From Trigonopsis variabilis (Eukaryota; Ascomycota; Trigonopsidomycetes; Trigonopsidales; Trigonopsidaceae): a DNA stretch of 64,000 nucleotides. The translations under genes were made by a program, and so were the position numbers. The notes beneath the pieces were generated by a model. That model was not told the origin of the DNA and did no database searches. It worked only from the letters and a program-made list of their open reading frames with translations. Of this stretch, positions 41,286 through 53,976 are shown one piece after another. Position 1 is the stretch's first letter, and each line of letters opens with the position of its first letter. The DNA lies in NCBI GenBank assembly GCA_003707065.3, contig PPXM03000007.1, positions 496,001 to 560,000 of the forward strand, given 5' to 3'.

Positions 41286-42078
41286 AATGTGAATGCCAAC
41301 AGACAGATTTATTGTATAGTTTGCTTTGGGCAAAATGACGCAGGGGTGTCCGCTTGCTGTGAAGACTCGTGAATACTCTTCAACTTCACCCTTTGCTTCT
41401 CCATGGCCATCCTCAAAATATCCGTGAACTCTTAATAGTGTTAGAGACGAAGAAGCTGCTCTAGGTTGCATTAGTGACTCTGGAAGGCCTCTTGTCGGCC
41501 AACAAGACTTACCAATCGACCTCTTATCGTTTCCTGCTCAGAAACTCAAAAAAAAAAGAAGCTACACGTGCTTTTCTGATTGTCATGTATCAGTAGTTCA
41601 TGATATATTTTTCTATAGCTCTTAATTGACTAGTATGTGATACTGCCAAATAATTTAATTATTAATTCACAATAAAACGACCAAATATAAGAACTAGACA
41701 AGAACAAAGTCTACCACAACTTGAATTTCATGAGTTTATAAGAGCATAGACATTAAGTAATTGATTGAACCATTATAACTTCTGAATAAATGATTGGTCT
41801 CTTGGACGGACCTAATGCATGGTGGACCTTCCTATGCTTTTGGCATATAATTACTGGCACCATCCGCCGCCAGCCAGTATTATGGGAAAGTCATTACGTA
41901 ATAATTACTCAAGTTACACTTCCTTTCGGCTATTGGAATTTCTTTCAGTATTGACTGGCATCACTAGAGGTGACGGACGCAGAGAAGACGAAGTTAAAGG
42001 GAGGGCCATCGTGGTAACGACGTCTGGACACAACCACCTAATCTACCCTATACTGAATAAACCGAGTGAGGAGACTCA
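41286..42078. promoter_or_regulatory. Interval UPF3 / VPS18
   Basis: These 793 bp are AT-rich and have no supported gene. They contain a perfect CACGTG near 41565 and a perfect palindrome ATTACGTAAT near 41893, sites known for bHLH and bZIP factors. An open frame at 41819-42091 overlaps the VPS18 start and is rejected. Confidence 0.4.
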
Positions 42079-44932
42079 ATGGAGTTTTTAGACCATTCAT
42101 CTACTCCAGAAGGACAAGATGAATGGCCGAGCAACGGCAATGAAGCCATTGGGCCGGAGCTGGAGAAGTTTCAAGTCGAAAACGTTCAATTACAGTTTCC
42201 TATCTCCGGACTAGTCGACTTAGTGATATCGAATAATTTATTATATCTGGCTTTAGTCGAAGGGAAGATTGTGAGGATAGATTTGAATAACCCGCAAGAA
42301 GTGGAAGGTGAGTGCTCTACAAGATTCATGATCGTCTGACTGGGCAGATTTAGCTCTTAATGGAAAAGATAAAGGATTAATAACCAAAACGTTTTTGGAC
42401 CCATCCGGATCTCATCTGCTAATTTGTACTGATTTAGGGGACACATTCTATCTACATCTAGAATCATTCCGAATCAAGCCTTTAAGTTCATTCAAGAATA
42501 CTTTTATCAACTCAATTGGATGGAATCCCCAAGAACCAACCAGTGTCACTCAAGAGATTCTAATCGGTACATCAAACGGGAACATATATGAGACATACCT
42601 CGAACCTCGGAATGATAATAAACGGGACGATCGATACTTCAAATTAGTATTGAAGAATCACCATCACAAGGCAATTGATGGGATCTTAATAAGCCCTGTT
42701 CCAACTGTCCATGGTCATTCCCAGGTTCTAATCTTATCAGGAGGGACATTATTATACTATAAGGGAGCACTAAGTTACAATTCAGGCAATATTTATCAGG
42801 GCTTTTTCAAATCTGAGAATTTAATAGCATCCTACTCATTCGATCACCATGGAGCATTAAACCCGTGCTTTTGCTTAAGTCCAGAGCCTCAATCAAATCA
42901 TTATTTCACCTCGGACAGATATTTTGGATTTCTGACTCAATCTCATGTTATTTGGGGTTCAATCAAAGGCCTGAATGGTATTCACAATGATCAAGAACTT
43001 GAAGCGCTATGTCATTCATATAGTCTGGACGATCCTGGACTATCTCACTCCTTAGTTCTCTCCCAGTTCCATTTGTTACTACTCGATGGATCTTCGATCA
43101 AGGCTGTTAACCGCTTAAATAAACAGCTTTCTTTTTCAGAACCCTGGAAGGCATCCTCATCCCTGTTAGGTCTGAGATCTGATGTCAAAAACTGTACTTA
43201 TTGGATTTTTTCTCATGATTCTTTATACGAAATAGTCATTAACGGGGAAGATGACGACATTTGGAAGATCTATTTGGATCAAAAAGACTATGACTCGGCA
43301 CTGCGAATGGCTAAATCCTCTTCTCAAAAAGATATTGTTTACCAGACCCAAGGGAACCAGCTAATTAAAGAACAGAGATGGGTCGAGGCAGCTGACTCCT
43401 TAGGAAAAAGCTCTCTTCCATTTGAAAATGTTGCACAGAAACTCTTACAGGCTCAACAATTCGATGCTCTAAGGAAATATTTCCTCGCTAAGCTTGAACT
43501 TTTGAAAAAAGATGCAACGACGCAACGAATTATGCTTGCTGAATGGATTGTCGAATTATATATGGAGAAGTTAAATGTCCTTGATAATCGTCTGGCCGTC
43601 ACTCGAGCTGAAAAGTCTGAAGAAACTCAAGGTCGAATTGGACAAGAGAAGAAGCTGATTATGAGGGAGTATGAATCCTTCATTCAACGATATAGTCATG
43701 ACCTGGATCGCGATACGACGTATCAAATCCTCTCAACACACGGAAGGAGACAGGAGTTGCTTTACTTTGCCGATATATTACAAGACTACAACTATGTGTT
43801 GAGCTATTGGGTCCGACAGGAAAATTGGAAAGAAGCGTTGACGGTGCTGTCGAAGCAGACGAACCCGGAAATCTTTTATAAGTACTCCACCGTATTATTG
43901 GTGAATGCCCCCAAAGAGACAGTATCTCTATGGATGAAAATGAGTAATCTGGACCCCGAAAAACTAATTCCCGCTATGGTGTCATACAATCAAACCTGCA
44001 ATGTTCCTTTCGATGAAAACCAGTGCTTGCGATATCTTGTATTTGCTGTCGGATCTCTGCGGTCAACATCTATGTCCATTCATAACTTGCTTATCAATAT
44101 TTACGCTTCCTCTCCGTCCGATGATGAAGCCAAGTTACTCAGCTACCTTGACTCGATGGGGACTCGGCGGTATTATGACCCAGAGTATGCCCTCCGGTTG
44201 TGTATTCGCAATAAGAAAATCCGTGCATGTGTCAATATATTCTCTTCTCTAGAGCTATATAAGGAAGCTGTCGAGTTTGCATTGCAGAACGAAGACATCG
44301 ATCTTGCCTGCCTGATAGCGGATCGTCCTTCTGATAAAAGCACCCGAAGATTACTGTGGTTGAAAATTGCGCAACGAGTAATCTCAACCAAGTCTACTGT
44401 GGAAGGACTGGCCTTACTATCTCGTAGCGAGTTACTGAGTATTGAGGATATTTTGGGCTTTTTACCCGACTTTACGACCATTGCCGATGTGAAAAGCGCG
44501 ATTTGTTCAGCACTGGAGCGATACAGTAGGGAGATTGATGATCTCCATCGAGAGATGGAACAGTCCCTTAAAATATCCGCAAATGTCCAACACGAAATGA
44601 AGGAGTTATCCAAGCGCTATGTCATTGTGGAACCTCATGAATGTTGCAAAATATGTGGGGAAGTTCTTGTCAGCCGGCAATTCTACGTCTTTCCTTGTCA
44701 ACATTCCTTCCATGCTGACTGTCTTGTGCGAAGAATCTTGAGTGATTCGTCGTCTAATAAAAGACGCAAGCTTTTAGCTCTCAAGCAGGATGTGACGGTT
44801 AATCCTAACAGCGTTGAGTTTGACAATGTTGTTGCCGATGAGTGTATATTATGCGGAGAAGGCATGATTTCTTCAATCGACAAGCCTTTCTTGACAGAGA
44901 ACGATGTGGCATTGGATGAATGGGCGATATAG
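42079..44932 (+). CDS. VPS18: HOPS/CORVET core subunit Vps18 (Pep3)
   Basis: Exons 42079-42307 and 42348-44932, with a 40-bp intron whose CTGAC branch site sits 7 nt before the acceptor, give 937 residues (yeast Pep3 has 918). The N-terminal half is the Pep3/Vps18 beta-propeller-like domain (FLDPSGSHLLICTDLGDTFYL, then GILISP blocks). The middle carries a clathrin-heavy-chain-like helical repeat. The C-terminus has a RING-type finger: CKICGEVL, FPCQHSFHADCL, then CILCGEGM. Vps18 is shared by the HOPS and CORVET tethers that fuse endosomes and vacuoles. The last RING half has the expected Cys pair. Confidence 0.95.
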
Positions 44933-45221
44933 CATAGAAGTAGTATATAGCATTCGAAGACGGAGGATAATGCAAACATATCAGCGTTGTCAAGGATCAG
45001 AGGGCGAAGGTCTGTGGGAATTCATTTGAATAGGGTTATCACTTAAAGGTCGTTGGCGTAATAAATTAATATAAGCCCGTAGAGCGAGATATAACGCTGA
45101 TAAAAGCGTCGACAGAACGCTTTTACTTTGTGTAGGTAAAAATTGTCCAATCGGGGAGGTTGTAATGGGCTGACCCCTACGTAGGGAGATCCTTACGGTG
45201 ACATATCGGCGATCCTTAAGG

Positions 45222-46785
45222 ATGTTAGAGCTTTTGCTGTTTCTTTTGATCGGTACCGTTAACGGCCATGAGCATGCAACGGATGAGATAAAAAGCAATG
45301 AATATGCGTCGGATGATCCTATTGACGGGGTTTTATGGGCGCATATCTGGGTAATTAGGCATGGACCTAGCGGCGGTCTGACCAAATAGTTGATGGTTCT
45401 TTCATTTGGAATATTATTTCCTACGGGTCTAATACTTGGGATGTCGAAAAGTCGACTACATGTTCCTGTTCAATCCGTGGGCATGGTTCTTGCAGTGACA
45501 GGCTATATTTTGGGACACCACCATAAAGGACGGCAATTTCGCGACAATGTCCACTCTGCGATGGCTCCATTGGTGTTATGGATCGTCATAATCCAATCTA
45601 TTATTGGTATAGTGCTGAAATTGCATATAAATCGAGGCTTTTTTGGTCGAATCCGAGAAGTTCTTGTGAAAATTCATTTTGCCATAGCTGTGGTCATTCC
45701 CATAGCAAGTTGGGTTCAAATGATCTTTGGAGTGGTTACGTCTTTAGGATTCTGTCATGAAGACCATTTAGGTCAATGCTTGGCTCATCTGGTATGAATT
45801 TCTTGCATCAGGGACTAATCGGATCAGATCATGGGTAGTTCTTTTATCTTATACGGATTATTCTTGGCGGTTATGATGCTTTTAGGACAGAATTTTCTAC
45901 GTCGAATCGGCAAAAGTCAGGAATTCATTGATAGTTTGATTATTACTATCTGGGGTAAGAACAACGAATATCTAGAGAAGACAAGCCTAATTAGTTAGGA
46001 GTTGTTAACACTTTCACCGAGCATCGGTGGGGACAGCCATGGAACCATGGTATGTATCACATATTTTGTTGGTCTAACGTTTTCAGGTGATTATCAACAT
46101 ACAAGCATGGGAATCATCTGGTGGAGTGCAGGAATAATTGGTTTACTTCTATCGTCTGTGAAAGGACGCCCCAGGAGAAACCATATTCCTGCTATTGTCA
46201 TAATACTCACCGGATATGCCATGTCTGTGCATGCACAACACTTAGAGATTTCTACCAAAGTCCACTCGGTTTTCGGCTACACCCTTATGGCTGCCGGATT
46301 ATCTCGGATCATTGAGATTTCTTTTGTTCTTAAGGATCAACCAGCCCCGGAGGCTGATGAGATCCATAGCTTCCAGTATCTCGCTCCTTATGTAAGCTTA
46401 GCAGCTGTAAACATTTACTAATCTCCTAGCTTTTGATTTGTTCTGGCTATCTATTTATGGGAGCGACTGAAGAGCAGCTTGATCTACTGAATTCCATGGG
46501 AGTCGATCATTCCAGTTACGTGTTGATCTTATTTTCTTTTGCCTCGCTAACTTATTTCTGTAAGTAAACTCACTACCTGAGCTGACTGACACTTCAGTCT
46601 TTTTATTCTTGATCCGAGTCTATTCATTCTACAAAGCGTCGAGGGCGTCTTATATGAAACTTGGTCATGACACCAACGGAAGGGAACCATCTGAGCAACT
46701 AGCTCATGATATAGAGGAGTTCGAGTTGAACGACATAGTGGATAGTGACGAGGAAAGCCCAACTTTTAATGGTCGCTCCACTTAA
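45222..46785 (+). CDS. YTP1: Ytp1-like polytopic membrane protein
   Basis: Seven exons: 45222-45350, 45390-45791, 45828-45954, 45999-46049, 46087-46391, 46430-46559 and 46598-46785, giving 443 residues (yeast Ytp1 has 459). All six introns are 36-44 bp. A signal peptide ([15 protein letters not shown]) leads a His-rich lumenal segment. The DUF2427-type region then begins at [17 protein letters not shown] and [14 protein letters not shown]. The C-terminal Ytp1 domain follows, with NTFTEHRWG, then [14 protein letters not shown], six or more hydrophobic segments and an acidic cytosolic tail. The conserved His in the membrane parts recall cytochrome b561-like folds; this is inference. The function is not known beyond its membrane location. 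The densest splicing in the window occurs here. Confidence 0.9.
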
Positions 46786-46850
46786 AATAAAACCTAGGCG
46801 ATATGTACATAAATATGGAGGTCTTCGGTCATGGTTATTTTCTCTCTCTA

Positions 46851-47507
46851 TTAATCCTTTTTGATGCTTGCACTTAATCCAGAATCTGCCCGTAGAACAC
46901 TTTCATTTTCCTGGCTATTATCCTGCAATTGCTGATCCAAGAACTCGATTACCTTATGTAAGGCCTGCTCTTGTATTTGGATAAGGTCACTCTTTGGAAT
47001 ATATGAAAGAACATAGTCAGCCACATCCTTGGGAAGCTTTGAAGGTGGGCGATCGATTCCGATCTTGATTAAGCAAATATCCAAAGTATTTCGTAAGATA
47101 TCCCGGACACCATTGTGACCCTTATGTTGCTGATGACGTTTAGGATAGGTTATTTTGATATTACCGACTTTTGTTTCCAAATCATCGACCAGGATGAACG
47201 TGGGCGACCGCGCTTTGTCTCGGTACCGGTGTCGAATAAAGTTGATATTTGATCCGGAAAGATTCATCATCTCTCCTGATCGATACAGAATCATCTGATC
47301 ATTTTCCGAGAAGGAGCCCTTAGAAGGTTTGCGTTGGTCAATCAAGACTAAAGGATCCATTTTATAATGCTTGCGTATCAACTCCAGGAAGTAATGACCG
47401 ATATTGTGCCTTGTTTTCTCAAACATTTTTCCAGGATTACCAATTGAGGCTACCTGGAGTCAAATATAAGTTGACAAGAGACTCCATACCAAAATCTTCG
47501 AGCTCAT
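46851..47507 (-). CDS. PTH1: Peptidyl-tRNA hydrolase
   Basis: Two exons on the minus strand, 47507-47490 and 47453-46851, give 206 residues. The 18-nt first exon encodes only MSSKIL and was placed because a GTATGG donor and a CTCCAG acceptor join it in frame to VASIGNPGKMFEKTRHN. That stretch holds the catalytic His and the first active-site Asn of bacterial-type Pth. ILVDDLETKVGNIKI and HKGHNGVRDI are the other conserved blocks. The enzyme frees tRNA from peptidyl-tRNA dropped by ribosomes and is probably mitochondrial in fungi, though no clear presequence is seen. The start lies 83 bp from the SEC8 start on the other strand. Confidence 0.9.
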
Positions 47508-47590
47508 GATGATGACTCGGCGCCCGTAGCACGACACTGGTTAGTAACTTCCCATCGTTACACACACATATCCTCACTTCCTTTGTGAAT

Positions 47591-50500
47591 ATGGAGGGTG
47601 ATGTACCTTCTGGGCGGCCATGGGGAAAGGCAGCTAATGGAATTGGGATTGCTTCGAATACTAATCAAGGGGGATATAGTCTGAAAGCCTTTGCAGGAGT
47701 GATAGATCAGACGCCGACACCTTCGGAAGGCAGTGGATCAACAAGGAGGTTAAGAAATTTAGGAGGAAATCAAGAATCAAAGCGGTTTCATAGACTATCA
47801 ACCTTTTCTAAGGGCAAGGTTTCCAAAGGAGTTGTTCCAATTGACGATTTGAAACGATTAGATGGTATGGTCTTACTGATCGGTCATGGCGGATTCTAAC
47901 CAGGTTTTAGATGTTTTGGATACAATTGACCAAGAATGGCCATTAATGAATGGACCTGCCTACAACCCTGTTGAAGCTGCACTAGAATTCTTGGATAACT
48001 CTTCGATTGGACGAGCAAAGGATTATCCGCGATTCAAACAGCTCTCGGATAAGCTAGAAGAGGCAATGCGAGCTATGGTTAATGGTATTGCACAGTTTAG
48101 AATGCACAAACTAACTGTCAAGATCACTACCAAGGGTTTAATACATCTTTAGGGAGTATCTCTAGTATCACTCAATCGATCCGGTCTTCCCAGGAGCGAG
48201 TGAACCAACTAAAAGCATCACTGGTGAAAGCACGCTCCGACTTGACTAGTAGCAAACCTAACCTCATGGACTTGTCCACGGAATCCATAAAATACGAAGA
48301 AATGATACGGATGCTGGATGTCATCGACCAGTTGCGAGATGTTCCAGAACAGCTGGAGACTTTTTTGACTAATAAGCGATTTTTATCGGCGGTGGAATTG
48401 TTATCCAGCTCGTTGCGACTTGCTAACAGACAAGGAATTAATCAAATTTCGGCTCTTCGTGACATCCGACTCAATCTGAACAGCCAAGAGAACGACATTA
48501 CTGATATTCTGTTAGAAGAGCTTCACAATCATATCTATTTGAAATCACCTTACTGTGACTATCTCTGGAAAGCTTATTCTCCAGGACAGGAGTCTTCTTC
48601 GATCGAATTTATGTCAACCAATTATGTTAGACCTTGGTCTCAATCATATCTTAAATATACCAATGTCAAGGAGCCTATTGTTGATGATACAGTTGCCAAT
48701 CCAGAATCTGACTCGTTTTTTTATATGCGTCTGATAGTTGAATCATTAGGTGTGTTGGATAAGCTTGCATTCACCTATCAGCAAATCATCCAGCGACTAC
48801 CTGATGAACTATTTAAGGTAGTGAATAAAGTAATCGATGACGTCGACCAAAAGTACCCGAAAAATATCAGGGAAATGGATTCTGGCCTGAAAGGGAGAGA
48901 GCCCGAGCAAACAGGGATTTTCGATGCCGATATACGAACAACAATGTTGAAGGATCTATTATGGACCATGTTCTCAAAACTGAGAGCAATCCTTGAGAAT
49001 TTCACTGCGACTAAACTTATGTTTACTGGTATCATCAAACGGGATGGATCAAGCAGGTCTTTAGAGGAAGTTAATTTTGATCTGGACCTGATATGGAAAA
49101 GTTTTCAAAGCGAAGTTATGACTGTTATATCAGGCTACATCTGCACTGACGACAATGGACCCGAATCTTCAGAAGGGCGTGGAAAACGAGCGACAAGCCT
49201 TGTTCGATCGAAGCATCCGCAGCGAGAACCTCGACCTCATGTCTTCAGGTTTAATAAGATTGATCAATCCAATCGAAGGATTCAGTCTGATTTATCTGAT
49301 CTAACCGAGATATTCAAAGCAGCAGTACCAGGACTGATGCTCAACAACAATATTACAGTAACATCCGCGTTAATTCGACCAAAGACTACACAAGGCCAAC
49401 AGCATACCGTTCTCTTTAGTCCTTCGGCTTTTAATATCAAGTTGATCTTTGCCCCCTCGGTAGTCTTCCTTTATTACGCCTCCTCTCTCGTTTACAGTGA
49501 CAAGGGAGAAATAAGCGCGAAAGCCGAAGAGTTTATGAACAAGATGGTGATTTCCATTGCTGTTCCTCAATTAGAAAAGGTTGTTGCTCGCTATTATGAT
49601 GAGGCGAGTCAGAGTGATAATTTCGTTGTGGATTTGAACGCTCCGAAATCTACCCATTCTCCCGTATTCAAAGGTACAACGAAGATGTTCAATTTGGTCT
49701 TGCGGCTATCTGCCAATTTTAACACATTAACTTTGTATCGGCAACAGCTATCAGAACTGATTCTTTCGATGCTAGCAAGATATGTTAACAGATTCGAGGA
49801 TTTTTATAAAGAACTGCTATCACAAGCTGAATCGGATGACTCGGGATCAATTTCTACTTCTGTGAAAGAAGCTTGCCAATGGACAGAGAAACAAGATCTC
49901 AACAAACTGTTAATACAGGAGTTCGAGTTGGAAGAATACAATATGGATGAGGAAAACTCAATAAATTGGTCTCTTGCATTCCCAAACCGCTCGACTTGTC
50001 ACCTAAGTCGGATGAGCCTTATTGATAACAATACTTTTGAGTTATTGTGTCAGATTTACTCCAGTCTCTCTTGGTTAGTGGAACAGCTGAATAGGGTTAA
50101 ATTGGTCGTCGATGAACAAGCAGACCTTTATAGTCAGTCTGACCCACCTAGACTTAAATTAGGTCCGTTGACACGAACAGTTGTGATGGAAACAGTGTCG
50201 GATGTACCAACCGGAGAGAACGCTTTTGTGATTCCTCCAAGTTTGGAAAACCGATTTCAAGCCATTGTTGATGGATTTAATGAATTGGCTGAGAAATGCC
50301 TTTTCACAATTCGATGTGAAATCCGGTGTCGAATCATTTACTTTCTTCAGCTGGCGCTTAAAGAGGGTAATTACTACCTAGAAAAACTCCCGCAAGGACC
50401 TGACTCGCATGTGGAAGAACTAGATGTGGACATCACCCGGTTGGACGACAAACTGGCTGCCTATCTTGGAACAAAAGAGCAGCGTTTCGTGAAGTCAGGG

Positions 50501-50887
50501 ATGGCCCTCTTAATGAACTTTGTTCTAATCAAGGGTGCATTTTTGATTGAGACTATAAATGAGAACGGTGTGAACAAAATGTATGCCAATATCCTGTCTC
50601 TTCAGCAGACGCTTAAGACCATTGTTGAGAACCCTACGGATTGTTTGTTTGAGAGTGCTACTCACTATTACCGGCTATTAAAAAGAACACCGTCATTATT
50701 AACCGAGAGCCTGATAAAGGATAGCTACGGGCTCTCATTTGAGGATGTTAAAACGTTAATCAATCTCCTCTTTAGCGACTCCCTTCGCAAAGCTAAGGAA
50801 ACCGGACAACGGGACAAAGAAACTTTGATCCGACGTGACATGCATGAACAATTGACGAAGTTAAAAAAGGCCTTTCGAGAGGCTTGA
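47591..50887 (+). CDS. SEC8: Exocyst subunit Sec8
   Basis: Exons 47591-47864, 47911-48084 and 48123-50887, with introns of 46 and 38 bp, give 1070 residues (yeast Sec8 has 1065). The N-terminal Sec8 domain is clear: VLDTIDQEWP, NPVEAALEFLDNSSIGRAKD, then the splice join yielding NDHYQGFNTSLGSISSIT and QERVNQLKASL. The remainder is a long helical rod, as expected. Sec8 is one of eight subunits of the exocyst, which tethers secretory vesicles at growth sites and is recruited by Rho GTPases. A first-exon stretch rich in Gly/Ser/Arg is not conserved in other fungi that I recall. The second acceptor was chosen over a nearer AG to keep the frame. Confidence 0.94.
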
Positions 50888-51078
50888 TGTATAATAAGCT
50901 ATGAGTCTTGGGATGACTGACTATTACTACATTTGGAGTTCATTTAGACTTCGTGCAATCATTCTGTAATACATCAAGGATCCTGAAGATGCTGAAGCTT
51001 CCGCAATGCATACCACGGATGACTGCATGCTATAGAGAATGCCAAAGAGAAAAAACTTGCACAGGTTGCGCGCTTGGT

Positions 51079-53166
51079 TCAGCCTGCTATAGGAGCGGTT
51101 TCTCTCTTTAACCATTTGAGCGCTCGCTCGTCATCCTTCAAGTAAGGACTTGTCTTTTTCCAGACCTCACTGTGATATGCGTTGATCCATCGTAATTCGT
51201 CAAAATCGAGAAGGCTAGTCTCGATAAGCTTGCGACAAAACGGGACCTGAGGTTAGCACAAGCCGTTAAGAGGAAACTGTTTACCATCGTGATTGTTTCA
51301 AATGTGAGATAGTTCTTGTCACCAAAGTGATGTTGCGTTTCGGCTTTCTTGACAATGACCAAACTTTCAATTCGAATGCCATACTCTCCTTCTTTATAGA
51401 AACCTGGTTCTTGACATTAGACTATAGTTTTGGATACGTACCGTTTGAAATGACATTTCCTATTGATAGAGCGGGCCCCCCTGGTCTAGTGTTTATCCCA
51501 ATTGGGCCTTCATGAACATTCAGGAAGCTTCCCACACCATGTCCTAAGTTGTCAGCACTCTTGAATAAAGCAAGTTAATTATCATACCAGTTCCATGCCT
51601 GTAGTCGAGACCTGCGCCCCATAAAAACTGTCTAGCCAAGATGTCTAAAAGACTCCCAGGACTTCCTTCTGGAAAGACTGCGCGAGCAAGATAAACGTGG
51701 CCTTTGAGAACCAATGTATAAGAACGAATGACTTCTTTGGAAGGTGAGCCGAAGTGGAAAGTCCGAGTGACGTCAGTCGTTCCATCGAGATATTGGGCGC
51801 CAGAGTCGCAAAGATAGGTATCATGGATATCCAGATCAGCGCAATCATCAGGTTCAGGTTGATAATGGATAACAGCACAATTAGCTCCTGTAGCTGAGAT
51901 GGTCCCAAAACTCAAGCCTTTGTAGTTTTCCTGTAAGCTTCTTAATCGCTCGAGCTCATCAGCTCCTTGGATTTCGGAGATTGTCTTGTCATTGGTAACT
52001 TGCTGCTCCAACCATGCAAAGTATTTGATCTGAGCAACACCGTCACGGATATGGCATTTTCTCATTCCGTTCAATTCGACCTCATTTTTAATTGCCTTGC
52101 TGGCTTCAATAGGTGAAGGAATCTGTTTGACCTTGTCGGGACCGATGGAAGTAATTAGTGCCCATGATGCTGTCGTTGAAACAAGAAAAGAATCTTTCTG
52201 TTCATAAGCTTTAGAAAAAGAGGATAATGAGGGGTAGAAATCTTTATAATCGTAGATTTCGACGTGAGCACCTAAATGGCGTTTAATTGAATCGGTCATT
52301 TGAGCCGGATTAATGAAGAACTTGACTTTATCCAAACTGACAATGGCATAAGAATAAAAGACAGGATTGAAAGGGATGTCAGAACCGCGAAGATTAAACA
52401 ACCACGCAATGTCATCCAACGCAGTGACGATGAAAGCTTCAGAGCCTTTCTTTTCTATGCTTTGTCGTAATTTGGCAATCTTGGACTCTGAAGATTCACC
52501 TGTGTATTCCAGCGGGTGGACTATTAAGGGATTACTATTTCTGCTTGGTCGGTCAGACCATATCTGGTCAACCAAATTTGGCTGAACGGGAACTAATTTT
52601 GATTTGCATGAATCAAGGATGGTCTGAAGATGTTTCGCACCGGCTAGAAAGAGCGTGAGTGGAGCCTAGAAAGCAAACAAGTCATACCTTCGGTTATAAG
52701 TCTAGGGTCAATTCCAACATTTCCTCCTTTTGCTTGGATTGCCGCCCTAGAAGGTGAGAACTAGCCAGGCAGCTTGAATCCTACCATTTCTGCCACGTTG
52801 TATATTCTTTCACTCCTGCCTTCAGCAATGTCCAATTGTCATCCAATTGACGTTCAGCCTGAGTGAAATAACGGCCATCTGTAGATAACGCCGCTTCGCT
52901 CGTCGAAATGACTGCAATCCCTGCCGAGCCAGTGAAGCCGGAGATGTACTCTCTCCGAGCATCGCATGGGCCGGTATACTCCGATTGATGAGCATCTTGT
53001 GAAGGAACAACTAATTATATCAGATTGCGATCTAAACGCTATCGGTCTTACCATACACGGCGATTTTGTGGTCATCCATCAGTTTCCGAAGACGAGCCAA
53101 ACGCTCGCTCGTGTCGATTTTGCTGACCGCTCTAGACATGGCAAACAAACGGGTCGTAAATCTCAT
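51079..53166 (-). CDS. ampp: Xaa-Pro aminopeptidase P (M24B)
   Basis: Seven exons on the minus strand: 53166-53052, 53010-52785, 52746-52688, 52643-51588, 51543-51442, 51409-51285 and 51246-51079. They give 616 residues from the ATG at 53166, or 607 from the in-frame ATG at 53139. Introns are 32-44 bp. Blocks in order are [41 protein letters not shown] and the two-metal site: Asp in [10 protein letters not shown] and DVTRTF, His in YRHGTGHGVG, Glu in EPGF and IRIES. The enzyme removes N-terminal residues that precede proline and uses Mn2+. The upstream start adds MRFTTRLFA, which resembles a mitochondrial presequence. The 44-bp third intron has no strong branch site and is the weakest join. 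Confidence 0.93.
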
Positions 53167-53976
53167 CAACAAGTGTTCTTCTCCTATCAAATTAAGGTTC
53201 TGATCAGACTCTGGCCGCTTCTGCCAAGTGTAGTTGTTACAAGCTTGATGATTGCACTTGGTACCTGACTCTAGAGTATACTTGCAAATAATTACACACT
53301 TTCTTGAGCGGGCAGCAGCCTTTTTAATTACTGCAACACAGAAAAGCTGTCTCGATGCTCCAAGGTGGGGACAGCTTGGGCACAGTGCTCTTTGATGGCT
53401 TTTAACATATCAGCAAAAGAAGTATCTGATCTGAAGGCCAGAGGAACTACTAATCAATGAATTCGCACATGAATTACGCAATTGATGGTGTTGCACATGT
53501 AGAGCAATAGTTTACGATGGTGATTCTATCTTTAGTCAAGGCAAGTAAGTATGGGTAAAATAAGGATCCGATCAAGGAAGCGCTTACTTTAGTTTTTAAT
53601 GTCACTCATTCATATCTCGATTAGCCAATCGTATGAATGTTATTTTGCTCATGATGCAAGGGCCCATTTAGCATGACGAAGCGCTGGCTTTGAGAAGTCT
53701 TATCAGAAAAGCATGAGTGTCAGGTTACTGTCGGTATAGCCAGCATCAAGTAATGGTGGAATCAGCTATGCAAATTCTAGCTCTAGAACTTCTAGTCAAT
53801 TTGAAAAGTGCCTATTGTATCTCAATCAATACCCTTTACATAAATGTGTCCAGGACAATCGTCGTAGATGCCTTATGTTGGGACGAACTTGAATGTAGCT
53901 ACAATCAGCTACGCTTTGTGTCATTGTTACTGTCGTCTTGACGGTGGCTCTTTGTCAAAGATAAGTCAGTTTGACT
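53167..53976. promoter_or_regulatory. Divergent interval aminopeptidase / karyopherin
   Basis: These 810 bp have no supported gene. Open stretches on the plus strand near 53717-53941 have no family features; one continues into the karyopherin first exon in a different frame. Confidence 0.4.

Noticed and set aside
41819-42091. Plus-strand frame of 90 codons just before VPS18
   Set aside because: It overlaps the VPS18 start in another frame and shows no conserved features.
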